DNA of 64,000 bases from an uncultured Candidatus Nemicrothrix sp. GTDB lineage: Bacteria; Actinomycetota; Acidimicrobiia; Acidimicrobiales; MedAcidi-G1. Below the pieces are notes generated by a model. That model saw only the letters and a program-made list of their open reading frames with translations, was not told the origin of the DNA and made no database searches. The translations under genes and the position numbers were made by a program. Every line of letters begins with the position of its first letter. The stretch's first letter is position 1. Positions 26,718-35,043 of this stretch are shown piece by piece. The stretch is from the NCBI GenBank assembly GCA_913055915.1, contig CAJXKL010000004.1:1-64000 (forward strand), given 5' to 3'.

Positions 26718-29321
26718 CTACTCGGGCGCTGCCTCCAACTCGACCTGGGCTGACAGGGAATCGCCTTCACACAGGTCGATGTGTTTGGCACGTGCGGCCG
26801 CGGCCACGTCCGTGAGAGCCCTGCGGAGCAGGTCGAGCCTGTCGGCTGTGTCAGTGATTGTGGCGGCTACAACCGGGGTGACGAGGGATCGCTTTGCGTT
26901 GGTCTTGTGCCTGCGAAGTTCTGCGAGGGCAGCGGCCGCCACCTCGGCTACTGCCGGATCACCGTTGCCCGCGGCGGCACGGATCTCGTCGGCATCGGGC
27001 CATGCCTGTCGGTGTATGGAGCCTTCCTGCCACCAGAACCAGACCTCTTCGGTCACGAACGGCAGGATCGGTGCGAACAGTCGAAGCACCGTGGAGAGGG
27101 CCATCCGCAGAGAGTTCCGGGCAGATGCCGCACCGGCCTCATCACCCTCGTAGGCACGGCTCTTGACCAACTCCACGTAGTCGTCGGTGAAGGACCAGAA
27201 GAAGGTCTCGGTGCGCTCGAGGGACCGGGCGTAGTCGAAGCCCTCGAAGGCAGCGGTTGCCTCGTCGACCAGGTTGGCGAGGCTGGCAAGCATCGCCTGG
27301 TCGAGTGGGTTGGTTACCGCTGAGGCGTCGATGCTGCCGGCCTGGTCTGAATCGGAACCGAAGCCCAGCACGAACCGACTGGCGTTGAGGATCTTTATTG
27401 CCAGACGCCGCCCGATCTTCATCTTCCCGTCATCGAAGGCGGTGTCGGTACCGGGGCGACCGCTGGCTGCCCAGTAGCGCACCGCGTCGGAGCCGTACTG
27501 CTCGAGCAGGCCCATAGGTGTCACCACGTTGCCCTTGGACTTGGACATCTTCTTGCGGTCCGGGTCGAGCACCCAGCCGCTCAGGGCGCAGTGGCGCCAC
27601 GGGGCCGCATCCTCCTCGAGGTGGGACCGAACGGCGGTCGAGAACAGCCAGGTCCTGATGATGTCATGGGCCTGGGGTCGCATGTCCATCGGGTAGGTGC
27701 GTGAGAAGAGGTCGTCGTCGCCGTCCCAGCCGCAGGCGATCTGGGGAGAGAGCGACGAGGTGGCCCAGGTGTCCATGACGTCGGGGTCGCCCATGAAGCC
27801 GTTGGGTTGACCTCGCTGGTCCTCGGTGTAGCCAGGGGCGGTGTCGCTGGCCGGGTCGATGGGGAGGTCGGCCGGATCGGGGGTGATCGGCTCGTCGTAG
27901 ACTGGTTCACCAGCGTCGTCGAGTGCGTACCAGAGCGGCAGCGGCACCCCGAAGAAGCGCTGCCTGCTGATGAGCCAGTCGCCGTTGAGGCCCTCGATCC
28001 AGTTGGTGTAGCGGGCCTGCATGTACGGCGGGTGCCAGGCCATCTCGTCGCCGCGGGCGATAAGCGCACCCTGCAGGTCGGGGTTGCGGCCGCCGTTGGT
28101 GATGTACCACTGGCGGCTGGTCACGATCTCGAGCGGCTTGTCTCCCTTTTCGAAGAACTTGACCGGGTGGGTGATCGGCTCAGGGTCACCGACGACCTCG
28201 CCGGTCTCGTTCAGGATGGCGGCCATCTCCTCCTGGGCCGAGAAGACAGTCTTGCCTGCCAGGCGTTCGTATGCGGCCAGGCCCGCCTCGGTTTCGACAA
28301 AGGCCGGAGCCTCACGCGCGAAGCGCCCTGACCTGTCGATGACCGCTCTCACCGGCAGGTCCAGCTCACGCCACCAGGTCACGTCAGTGGTGTCACCGAA
28401 CGTGCAGATCATGGCGATGCCGGTTCCCTTTTCGGGATCGGCCAGTTCGTGGGCGAGTACCGGTACCTCTACGCCGAACACAGGTGTTGTCACACAATGG
28501 CCGAACATCGGCCTGTAGCGCTCGTCGTCGGGGTGGGCGACAAGGGCCACACAGGACACGAGCAGTTCAGGACGTGTAGTGGCGATCTGCACGTCTGAGC
28601 CGTCGGCGGCGTGGAAGATCAGCTTGTGGTAGGTGCCGGGCCGGTCGCGGTCCTCAAGTTCGGCCTGGGCCACTGCCGTACGGAAGGTGACGTCCCAGAG
28701 TGACGGTGCCTCCATCTGGTAGGCCTCGCCGCGGGCCAGGTTCCCGAGGAAGGCCCGCTGTGCCAGGCGCTGGCTGCGCTCGTCGATCGTGGCATATGTC
28801 TGGGACCAGTCCACCGAGAGGCCCAGGTGGCGCCAGAGGGCCTCGAAGGCCTTTTCGTCCTCGGCCGTGAGGCGGTGGCAGAGGTCCACGAAGTTGCGGC
28901 GACTGATATTGATCTCGCGGCGTTTCTTGATCGCCTGCGGATCGCCGGCATCTGCTGGTGCCTCAAAGGTCGGGTCATGGGGGAGCGACGGGTCGCAGCG
29001 GACCCCGTAGTAGTTCTGGACCCGACGCTCGGTCGGGAGGCCGTTGTCGTCCCAGCCCATCGGGTAGAAGACCTCACTGCCCCGCATACGCTGGTAGCGG
29101 GCGACCGTGTCGGTGTGCGTGTAGGAGAACACGTGGCCCACGTGGAGGGAACCGCTGACCGTGGGTGGCGGTGTGTCTATGGAAAAGACCTCGTCGCGGG
29201 TCTTCGTCCGGTCGAACCGGTAGGTGCCGTGTTCCTCCCAGGCCGCGTCCCAGCGCCCCTCCAGACCCTCGAGGGTGGGCTTGTCGGGGATGGTTGTCTT
29301 TCCGGCGGCTTGGTCACTCAT
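26718..29321 (-). CDS. valS: Valyl-tRNA synthetase
   Basis: An 867-aa class I aminoacyl-tRNA synthetase that charges tRNA-Val. The HIGH motif appears as GSLHVGH and the KMSKS motif as KKMSKSKGN; an editing domain and a C-terminal anticodon domain fill the rest. It is shorter than the ~950-aa proteobacterial form and carries the VQNYYGVRCDPSLPHD stretch that I associate with the archaeal-like ValS of some actinobacteria, one of the clues to the host lineage. It is divergent from the MFS gene. Confidence 0.96.
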   Translation of the reverse strand: MSDQAAGKTTIPDKPTLEGLEGRWDAAWEEHGTYRFDRTKTRDEVFSIDTPPPTVSGSLHVGHVFSYTHTDTVARYQRMRGSEVFYPMGWDDNGLPTERRVQNYYGVRCDPSLPHDPTFEAPADAGDPQAIKKRREINISRRNFVDLCHRLTAEDEKAFEALWRHLGLSVDWSQTYATIDERSQRLAQRAFLGNLARGEAYQMEAPSLWDVTFRTAVAQAELEDRDRPGTYHKLIFHAADGSDVQIATTRPELLVSCVALVAHPDDERYRPMFGHCVTTPVFGVEVPVLAHELADPEKGTGIAMICTFGDTTDVTWWRELDLPVRAVIDRSGRFAREAPAFVETEAGLAAYERLAGKTVFSAQEEMAAILNETGEVVGDPEPITHPVKFFEKGDKPLEIVTSRQWYITNGGRNPDLQGALIARGDEMAWHPPYMQARYTNWIEGLNGDWLISRQRFFGVPLPLWYALDDAGEPVYDEPITPDPADLPIDPASDTAPGYTEDQRGQPNGFMGDPDVMDTWATSSLSPQIACGWDGDDDLFSRTYPMDMRPQAHDIIRTWLFSTAVRSHLEEDAAPWRHCALSGWVLDPDRKKMSKSKGNVVTPMGLLEQYGSDAVRYWAASGRPGTDTAFDDGKMKIGRRLAIKILNASRFVLGFGSDSDQAGSIDASAVTNPLDQAMLASLANLVDEATAAFEGFDYARSLERTETFFWSFTDDYVELVKSRAYEGDEAGAASARNSLRMALSTVLRLFAPILPFVTEEVWFWWQEGSIHRQAWPDADEIRAAAGNGDPAVAEVAAAALAELRRHKTNAKRSLVTPVVAATITDTADRLDLLRRALTDVAAAARAKHIDLCEGDSLSAQVELEAAPE

Positions 29322-29415
29322 GGCGGTCCGAGGCTAGCGGTGTACCCCGGTGCTCCTGCAGATCGCATGTAGCACCCACCGGTGGTTGGGCGGTTGGCCG
29401 GTAGCCTGCGCCGCC

Positions 29416-30615
29416 GTGGGAACACACCCCGACCGTCGACGGCGGCGGCCGCCGGGATTCTGGGTCGTCTGGACCACGGTCGCCATGGACCTGGTCGGCT
29501 TCGGCATCATCATCCCGATCCTTCCGCTCTACGCCGAGGACTTCGGGGCCACGCCGGCTGTGGCCACCGCCGTCGTCGCCGCGTTTTCCGCTGCCCAGAT
29601 GCTGGCCGCCCCACTGTGGGGTCGTCTCTCCGATCGAATCGGACGCAAGCCGGTGCTCATCGCCTCCCTCATCGGATCGGCGGCAGGCAGCCTTGTGACC
29701 GGCCTGGCTGGAGCGCTGTGGGTCCTGTTCCTGGGTAGGGCACTGGATGGGGCATCGGGCTCGTCGTACGCGGTCGGCCAGGCCGCTGTGGCCGACCTCG
29801 TCGAACCGGCCGACCGTCCGCGCTTGCTCGGGCTGCTGGCGGCTGCCTTCGGGCTGGGGTTCGTCGCAGGGCCCCTCATCGGTTCGGTGGCCGCCCTGGG
29901 AAGCAGGGAGTTGCCGTTCTATGTGGCTGCGGGACTTGCTGGCGTCAACGCGCTGGTGGCGCTTGTCCGCCTGCCGTCCGGGCAGCGGGTGGCCGAACCC
30001 TCTGACCGTCGCCGTTCGGGTCCGCTGGCCTCCCTGGGCAGTGCCGGTCTCGCAATGAGGCGCCTGGCACTCCTGGCATTCATCGGGATGGCAGGTTTCG
30101 CTGGGTTCGAGTCGACGTTCGCCATGTTGATCAACCGCCGCTTCCCGCAGTTGGACGACCCGTCCATCTACGGCCTGTTCGCCTCGGTCGGCCTCGTGAT
30201 GGTGTTCGTACATACGAGGATCGTTGGTCCTGCCAACGATCGCCTGGGTACCCGGGGTGCACTGCGGGCGTCGCTCTTCTTCGTCGCCGTCGGGATGCTC
30301 GTTCTGGCACTCGGTGGGGCCTGGGTCGGCCTGGCTGTCGCCCTGTTGTTGCTTGTCCTGGGTCAGGGGCTGTTCGGTCCAACGCTCTCGGCAGCCACGG
30401 TCGAAACCGTCGGGGCAGATGCCAGGGGAGCCGCCCTGGGAGTCCAGCAGAGTGCCGGAGCCATGGGTCGGATCATCGGACCCCTCGTGGCCGGGGTCCT
30501 GTTCGGCCGGGTGGCGACGGGGGCTCCCTACCTGGTCGGTGCCCTCCTGGCCGCATCGGCCATCTTGTTGGTGGAACGGGGAGCCGGTGAGGAAGCGCCG
30601 GTTACCGGTCAGTAG
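29416..30615 (+). CDS. MFS transporter (TetA-like drug efflux family)
   Basis: A 399-aa membrane protein with about 12 hydrophobic spans. Motif A is present as PLWGRLSDRIGRKPVL after the second span, and the N-terminal VWTTVAMDLVGFGIIIPILP is typical of the DHA1/TetA-like group. It would export an unknown compound by proton antiport. The GTG start precedes a basic N-terminal stretch (HPDRRRRRPP); the frame is open further upstream but without family-like sequence. Confidence 0.88.
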   Translation: MGTHPDRRRRRPPGFWVVWTTVAMDLVGFGIIIPILPLYAEDFGATPAVATAVVAAFSAAQMLAAPLWGRLSDRIGRKPVLIASLIGSAAGSLVTGLAGALWVLFLGRALDGASGSSYAVGQAAVADLVEPADRPRLLGLLAAAFGLGFVAGPLIGSVAALGSRELPFYVAAGLAGVNALVALVRLPSGQRVAEPSDRRRSGPLASLGSAGLAMRRLALLAFIGMAGFAGFESTFAMLINRRFPQLDDPSIYGLFASVGLVMVFVHTRIVGPANDRLGTRGALRASLFFVAVGMLVLALGGAWVGLAVALLLLVLGQGLFGPTLSAATVETVGADARGAALGVQQSAGAMGRIIGPLVAGVLFGRVATGAPYLVGALLAASAILLVERGAGEEAPVTGQ

Positions 30616-30656
30616 CATCAAAGAACAGGCAATCTCCTACCTGCGAGGATTCCGGA

Positions 30657-31871
30657 ATGGCCGACTTTTCCCTTGAACTGAACGACGACCAGGTTCAACT
30701 GCGTGACTGGGTGCATGAGTTCGCCGTTGACGTGATCCGTCCGGCCGCCGAGGAGTGGGACCGCCGCGAGGAGGTCCCATGGCCGATAATCCAGGAGGCA
30801 GCCGGGATCGGCCTCTACGGCTGGGAGTTTCTGGCCGACGGCATGTACAACGATGACACTGGCCTGAACCTGATCGTGGCCATCGAGGAGCTCTTCTGGG
30901 GTGACGCCGGATTAGGCATGGCCATCATGGGTTCGGGTCTGGCCGCCGCCGGAATCGCCGCCGCCGGAACCCAGGAACAGGTTATGGAGTGGGTACCGCA
31001 GTGCTACGGCAACGCTGACGACGTCAAGCTGGGTGCGTTCGCCGCTTCAGAGCCGGACGCCGGGTCGGACGTGTCTGCCATACGCACCCGGGCCGTGTAC
31101 GACGAGGCCAGCGACGAATGGGTGCTCAACGGGGTCAAGACCTGGATCACCAACGGTGGAATCGCTGATGTACACGTGGTGATAGCGGTGGTCGATCCGG
31201 AACTGAAGAGCCGTGGTCACGCATCCTTCGTCGTGCCTCCCGGAACACGGGGGCTTTCCCAGGGCCAGAAGTTCTCCAAGCACGGCATCAGGGCCAGCCA
31301 CACTGCCGAGGTCGTCCTCGACGATGTGAGGGTGCCCGGAAGCTGCCTCCTGGGCGGCAAGGAGAAGCTGGATGGCCGTCTGGCCCGGGTCAGGGAGGGA
31401 AAGCCCGGCAACTCACAGGCTGCCATGCAGACCTTCGAGTCCACGAGGCCGTCTGTCGGCGCTCAGGCCGTCGGCGTGGCACGGGCGGCATTCGAGTATT
31501 CGCGTGACTACGCCAAGGAGCGGGTGCAGTTCGGTCGGCCCATCATTCAGAATCAGGCCATTGCATTCATGCTGGCCGACATGGCAACCGAGATCGACGC
31601 GGCCCGCCTGCTCGTCTGGCGGGCAGCCTGGCTGGGCAGGCAGGGCGGCTTTGTCGAGGCCGAGGGATCCAAGGCCAAGTTGAAGGCAGGCCGGGTTGCG
31701 GTCTGGACAACCGAGCGGGCAATGCAGATACTGGGTGGTGCGGGTTATGTGACCGACCACCCCGTCGAGCGCTGGCACCGGGATTCCAAGATCTACGACA
31801 TCTTCGAGGGCACCGAGCAGATCCAGCAACTGGTGATAGCCCGTGCCCTGTCAGGTATGCGTATCGAGTAG
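30657..31871 (+). CDS. Acyl-CoA dehydrogenase
   Basis: A 404-aa flavoenzyme introducing a 2,3-double bond into acyl-CoA. It shows AASEPDAGSDVSAIRT and WITNGGIAD (FAD binding), an RVQFGRPI segment and the catalytic Glu in IFEGTEQIQ near the C-terminus. GAGGATT precedes the ATG. The last 150 bp of the gene are nearly duplicated at 34867, after a 3-kb island. A perfect 10-bp hairpin follows the stop. Confidence 0.95.
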   Translation: MADFSLELNDDQVQLRDWVHEFAVDVIRPAAEEWDRREEVPWPIIQEAAGIGLYGWEFLADGMYNDDTGLNLIVAIEELFWGDAGLGMAIMGSGLAAAGIAAAGTQEQVMEWVPQCYGNADDVKLGAFAASEPDAGSDVSAIRTRAVYDEASDEWVLNGVKTWITNGGIADVHVVIAVVDPELKSRGHASFVVPPGTRGLSQGQKFSKHGIRASHTAEVVLDDVRVPGSCLLGGKEKLDGRLARVREGKPGNSQAAMQTFESTRPSVGAQAVGVARAAFEYSRDYAKERVQFGRPIIQNQAIAFMLADMATEIDAARLLVWRAAWLGRQGGFVEAEGSKAKLKAGRVAVWTTERAMQILGGAGYVTDHPVERWHRDSKIYDIFEGTEQIQQLVIARALSGMRIE

Positions 31872-31876
31872 CTGGG
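31722..31876 (+). repeat. Direct repeat copy 1 (3' end of acyl-CoA dehydrogenase gene)
   Basis: These 155 bp match 34867-35021 with four mismatches. Three of the four are synonymous in the reading frame and one changes Gln to Arg, so the second copy looks like the end of another functional allele rather than a decayed duplicate. The match ends five bases after the stop codon. Confidence 0.93.
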
Positions 31877-31879
31877 CCT

Positions 31880-31901
31880 GTCCCGGTGCTGGCACCGGGA
31901 C
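31880..31901 (+). terminator. Hairpin after the acyl-CoA dehydrogenase gene
   Basis: GTCCCGGTGC and GCACCGGGAC form a perfect 10-bp stem around TG, starting 9 bp past the stop codon. No T-run follows. Confidence 0.6.
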
Positions 31902-31904
31902 GCA

Positions 31905-32126
31905 ATGATCTACGCCTGCAACCACGGCTTCGAGGGTACTGAGAAGATCGAGCACCTGGCCCAACGGACCCTCAAAGGAACTTGGGGAGACGCCAAGCAG
32001 GTTGCAGTTGCAGTGCACTTTCTTATCGAATCCGATTTTGTGACCGGAGAATGCGTCACGATCGATGGTGGTGAGAGATGGACTCACGTGCGCAGCCGCT
32101 TCTTCACGGACGAGGGCGGGGAATAA
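31905..32126 (+). pseudogene. C-terminal remnant of an SDR oxidoreductase
   Basis: About 73 codons remain. The segment KIEHLAQRTLKGTWGDAKQV, then a stretch ending FVTGECVTIDGGERW, matches the C-terminus of pteridine-reductase-like SDRs, but the cofactor fold and the catalytic Tyr-Lys part are absent, so it cannot be a working enzyme. It begins just inside the left end of the island, as expected if the element was cut there. The leading FEGTEKIEHL recalls the [10 protein letters not shown] of the neighbouring dehydrogenase and might mark a chimeric junction. Confidence 0.6.
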
Positions 32127-32242
32127 CTCGAGACATCGCTCATCTATTGGTGAGTATCGCTACATGACTGGTTTCAGCCCTTGGAGTCATGTGCTGTTCT
32201 TCCTAGAAGCCGACCACCTCGGCACGGAAGCTGTTGAGGCGG

Positions 32243-32992
32243 TCATTCTTTCTGGCCCACCTCCACGTATATCTCGTCGAGTGATTTCCGCCTCAGGTCG
32301 GGCACCTTGACGCCTTCCAGTGGGTAGCCAATGGGAAACATGGCAAAGGGGCGCTCGTTCTCGGGGCGCCCGAGGAGTGGCCGAAGGAATGCCATCGGTG
32401 ACGGAGTATGAGCCAAAGTGACCAGACCCATGTTCTGGAGAGCGGCAACAAACAGTCCAGCAGCCATGCCGACACTTTCCTTCACGTAGTAGTTCTTCCT
32501 GGTTGAGCCGTCCTGTCGGCGTTCGTAACGGTGTTCGAAGAGCACTACCACCCAGGGAGCGACTTCTAGGTACTCCTTGTGGTGGTCCGTACCCATTGGC
32601 GCTACTGCCTCGATCCACTCGGCGTTCATGCGATTTAGGAGGTAGTTGGCTTGCTCTTCCTTTTCAGCGGCGACCCGCAGAATCGATTTCACTTCGGGAT
32701 CTTGGGTTGCAGCGAAGGTCCACGGCTGCTTGTGGGCACCTGACGGAGCGGTCGATGCTGACCGCACGGCCAACTCAATCAGTTCCCGGGGCACCGGGTC
32801 AGAGCTGAACATGCGGATGCTGCGGCGTTTTTCGGCTTGAGCGTGAAAGGCCTGGGCTCGCTCCAACATCTCGGCTTTGGGCCGCCGTTGGAACTGATAC
32901 GAAATGAAGGGGAATCTTGCCTCCAGGTCTGGAGACGGATAAGGATTCTCGTAGGTGTTGCTCACGGTGCCCGTTGTAACAGATTTCGGCAC
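32243..32992 (-). CDS. Nitroreductase-fold flavoprotein, iodotyrosine deiodinase-like
   Basis: A 249-aa FMN enzyme. EKRRSIRMFSSDPVP and SGAHKQPWTF are FMN-binding segments. It follows vertebrate iodotyrosine deiodinase closely: EVAPWVVVLF, YYVKESVGMAAGLFVAALQN, GLVTLAHTPSP, LLGRPENERP and a terminal VPDLRRKSLDEI. The substrate-grasping trio of that family appears to be kept: Glu and Tyr in EEQANY and Lys in HHKEY. It may remove halogen reductively from halotyrosines or related halophenols. It lies in the island, divergent from the carbonic-anhydrase-like gene. A GTG start is used; a second GTG at 32965 is possible. Confidence 0.82.
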   Translation of the reverse strand: MPKSVTTGTVSNTYENPYPSPDLEARFPFISYQFQRRPKAEMLERAQAFHAQAEKRRSIRMFSSDPVPRELIELAVRSASTAPSGAHKQPWTFAATQDPEVKSILRVAAEKEEQANYLLNRMNAEWIEAVAPMGTDHHKEYLEVAPWVVVLFEHRYERRQDGSTRKNYYVKESVGMAAGLFVAALQNMGLVTLAHTPSPMAFLRPLLGRPENERPFAMFPIGYPLEGVKVPDLRRKSLDEIYVEVGQKE

Positions 32993-33216
32993 GGCCCGGT
33001 TCCTTCCACGTTCTAGTAGGTGGTCTTTCCTATGAAATCGCTATGAGAGAAACACTTGCCATTGTGGTCCGACGAAGAACACCTGGAGGCTCCGGTGTCA
33101 CCCACCCCCCTAAGAAAGAAGTGACAAACTGGGAATGTGAACAGAGGGCATGCCTTAGGCCTATTACACGCTCGGAACCAACAAACCTGCCGACACCCCA
33201 CCAACTCGAAGAGACA

Positions 33217-33591
33217 ATGAGATTCTGCACAGCCATCAACTGCATGGACGGACGAGTCCAACTACCAGTCATCCAATATCTGCAGAAACGGTTCAACGTC
33301 GACTTCGTGGACTCGGTTACCGAAGCCGGGCCCAACCTGATCCTCTCTGAAGCAAGAAACAATAACTCGATTCAATCGATCCTTAGCCGAGTGAACATCT
33401 CAGTCGAACACCATGGCTCCGTGGGGATTGCCGTAGTCGGCCACCACAGCTGTGCTGGCAACCCGGCATCCCGGGACGAACAAGGCGCCCACACCCTGAA
33501 CGCAGTTCAGCTACTCCGGCAGCAGTACGAGAACGTGGAAGTAACCGGATTATGGGTTGACAGCCATTGGGACGTGCACGAGGTGAACTGA
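33217..33591 (+). CDS. Mini beta-carbonic-anhydrase-like protein
   Basis: A 124-aa protein with the zinc-site pattern of beta-carbonic anhydrases: Cys9-x-Asp11-x-Arg13 (NCMDGR) and His76-x-x-Cys79 (GHHSCAG). Classical enzymes are about 200 aa, so this is a reduced form and may bind zinc without hydrating CO2. GAAGAG precedes the ATG at the usual distance; the frame is open 174 bp further upstream but the extra residues look non-coding. AT-richer than the flanking operons, within the island. Confidence 0.72.
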   Translation: MRFCTAINCMDGRVQLPVIQYLQKRFNVDFVDSVTEAGPNLILSEARNNNSIQSILSRVNISVEHHGSVGIAVVGHHSCAGNPASRDEQGAHTLNAVQLLRQQYENVEVTGLWVDSHWDVHEVN

Positions 33592-33832
33592 GGTACCGCT
33601 GCCTCCACGTGGGGCCAATGCGGGCCCCGGAACTGCCCACCGGTGGTCATCGATTGACCGAATATTTGACCCCGCTAGGTCCAGGACCTCGGGAAATAAG
33701 GACTGTCACACCCCCTTCGTATTGTTGGGGTTGTTGAGAGATAGGACCAGGCCACGGGGCTCCCCGACGGATAGCCGCTGCTACCAACCAGCCCGAAGGT
33801 CAGGTCCGTATGTACATCAGCGAAGCCGATAC

Positions 33833-33844
33833 ACGGGTACCCGT
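33833..33844. promoter_or_regulatory. 12-bp palindrome before the VWA gene
   Basis: ACGGGTACCCGT is a perfect palindrome about 35 bp upstream of the VWA start codons and could be an operator. The 287-bp gap in which it lies has no gene that I can support. Confidence 0.35.
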
Positions 33845-33878
33845 ATGTGCTGGGTGCCCTTTATGAGAGGAGATGCAC

Positions 33879-34568
33879 GTGGAAAAGAAAATTGAGGACC
33901 GGGCAAAGATCTGGTTCCTGCTGGACCGTTCAGGATCGATGGGTTCGGTTGCTGAGGACGTCATCGGGGGTTTCAACTATTTCCTCGCCGACCAGGCCAC
34001 TCAGGCCGGCGAATGCCGGATGACAGTCGTTCAGTTCGACAGCGAAGACCCTTTCGAACTGATCGCTGACGGGAAGAAACCCGATGATGTCCCCGAGTTG
34101 AACGACTCCGTGTACCAGCCCCGGGGCCTAACCCCGTTGTATGACGCCATGGGCGAATTGATCAAGCGTGCCGACAAACGGATCGCTAAGCGGGCCAAGG
34201 CCGAAAAGTCGGCCGAGGACCAGCTGGTGGTCGTGTTCACTGACGGGTTGGAGAACGACAGCCACCGCTACGACCGGCCCAAGGTGTTCGAACTGGTCAA
34301 GAAACGCCAGGACGACGGCTGGGCGTTCGTGTTCATGGGCGCCAACCAGGACTCGTATGCCGAGGGCGACAAGATCGGTCTCGACGACGGGAACGTTCAG
34401 AACTACGCCTCTGACAGTGCCAACATCGCCATGGCCTACCAGTCAATGAACCGGGCTACGAGCGAGTTCCGTGGCAAGTCAAGCCAGCAGCGGGTCGCTG
34501 ACAAGGCCGACTTCTTCGGCGGACTCAAGGAAGCCGAACTGGAGATGAGGCGCCGCAAGAATCGGTGA
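33879..34568 (+). CDS. VWA domain-containing protein
   Basis: A 229-aa single von Willebrand factor A domain. The metal-ion-dependent adhesion site is complete: DRSGSMG near the N-terminus, a Thr in GLTPLYDAMG and an Asp in VFTDGLEND. There is no signal peptide, so it is probably cytoplasmic, as in VWA proteins of stress or phage-associated clusters. The GTG is preferred because GGAG sits six bases upstream; the ATG at 33873 directly abuts that site. The C-terminus is charged (ELEMRRRKNR). The partner is unknown; a strong terminator follows. Confidence 0.82.
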   Translation: MEKKIEDRAKIWFLLDRSGSMGSVAEDVIGGFNYFLADQATQAGECRMTVVQFDSEDPFELIADGKKPDDVPELNDSVYQPRGLTPLYDAMGELIKRADKRIAKRAKAEKSAEDQLVVVFTDGLENDSHRYDRPKVFELVKKRQDDGWAFVFMGANQDSYAEGDKIGLDDGNVQNYASDSANIAMAYQSMNRATSEFRGKSSQQRVADKADFFGGLKEAELEMRRRKNR

Positions 34569-34571
34569 ACC

Positions 34572-34617
34572 ACGCCTCAACCGGGGCCAGCAATCTCGCT
34601 GGCCCCGGTTGAGGCGT
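34572..34617 (+). terminator. Strong terminator after the VWA gene
   Basis: A perfect 20-bp stem (ACGCCTCAACCGGGGCCAGC and its complement) with a 6-nt loop starts 4 bp past the VWA stop. Short T/C-containing sequence follows rather than a clean T-run. Confidence 0.75.
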
Positions 34618-34755
34618 CGTCAAGAGAGGCCTAAGAGACACGGCTCTGTGAAGGCCCGCCAACTGGCCCAACCCTGGGTGCGGTGGCCCCGCCGTGATCG
34701 ACGACCCGGAGCCGTAGAGCGGCCGCCACGGGGCCCCTTGCTCTTGTCACAAGCT

Positions 34756-34805
34756 GGTCGGACCCTCAGGGTCCGACCTTACGTTGTCAGTGCAACAACG
34801 TAAGG
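34756..34805. repeat. Two adjacent hairpins near the right end of the island
   Basis: GGTCGGACCC/GGGTCCGACC (34756-34778, loop TCA) is followed at once by CCTTACGTTGT/ACAACGTAAGG (34777-34805, 7-nt loop). They share two bases. They lie about 60 bp before the right direct repeat and could be a recombination or transposition end, or a bidirectional terminator. The 298-bp stretch 34569-34866 contains only these hairpins and the preceding terminator. Confidence 0.6.
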
Positions 34806-34866
34806 TGTGGGGCTGACAACTGAATAAGTCTGGTTCCTCACCGGCGGGTGAGACCTCCAGTCGTTG

Positions 34867-35016
34867 ATGCAGATACTGGGTGGTGCGGGTTATGTGACCG
34901 ACCACCCCGTCGAGCGCTGGCACCGGGATTCCAAGATCTACGACATCTTCGAAGGCACCGAGCAGATCCAGCGACTGGTGATAGCCCGTGCCCTCTCAGG
35001 TATGCGCATCGAGTAG
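34867..35016 (+). pseudogene. Duplicate 3' fragment of acyl-CoA dehydrogenase gene
   Basis: It encodes the last ~49 residues of the dehydrogenase, including the catalytic-Glu segment IFEGTEQIQ, but lacks everything upstream. Differences from the intact gene are one Gln-to-Arg change and three silent changes. Confidence 0.9.
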
Positions 35017-35021
35017 CTGGG
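34867..35021 (+). repeat. Direct repeat copy 2 (right end of island)
   Basis: Partner of the repeat at 31722-31876, 155 bp with four mismatches, same orientation, 3145 bp apart. Confidence 0.93.
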
Positions 35022-35043
35022 TTGCTCCAGCTGACAGGTGGGC

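Larger units (their letters stand above)
31877..34866. mobile_element. Small island between direct repeats
   Basis: About 3 kb lie between the two copies of the acyl-CoA dehydrogenase 3' end. By eye the central part (about 32.2-33.9 kb) is AT-richer than the surrounding operons. Contents: SDR remnant, deiodinase-like flavoprotein, mini carbonic-anhydrase-like gene, VWA gene and several strong hairpins. The layout is that of an element that entered a gene's 3' end and rebuilt it, but no integrase or transposase was found, so allelic recombination or a deletion remnant of a larger element are alternatives. Confidence 0.45.

Noticed and set aside
29314-30621. Long open frame antisense to the MFS gene
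   Set aside because: Low-complexity, Pro/Arg/Gln-rich composition with no family features, fully covered by a strong transporter gene; typical high-GC shadow frame. The same applies to frames antisense to the FAD/GcvT, valS, bamA and korA genes.
34756-34805. Integron attC site
   Set aside because: No paired core sites of the attC type were recognised and no integron integrase is nearby.
31877-34866. Classical insertion sequence
   Set aside because: No transposase frame, no terminal inverted repeats and a repeat far longer than a target-site duplication.
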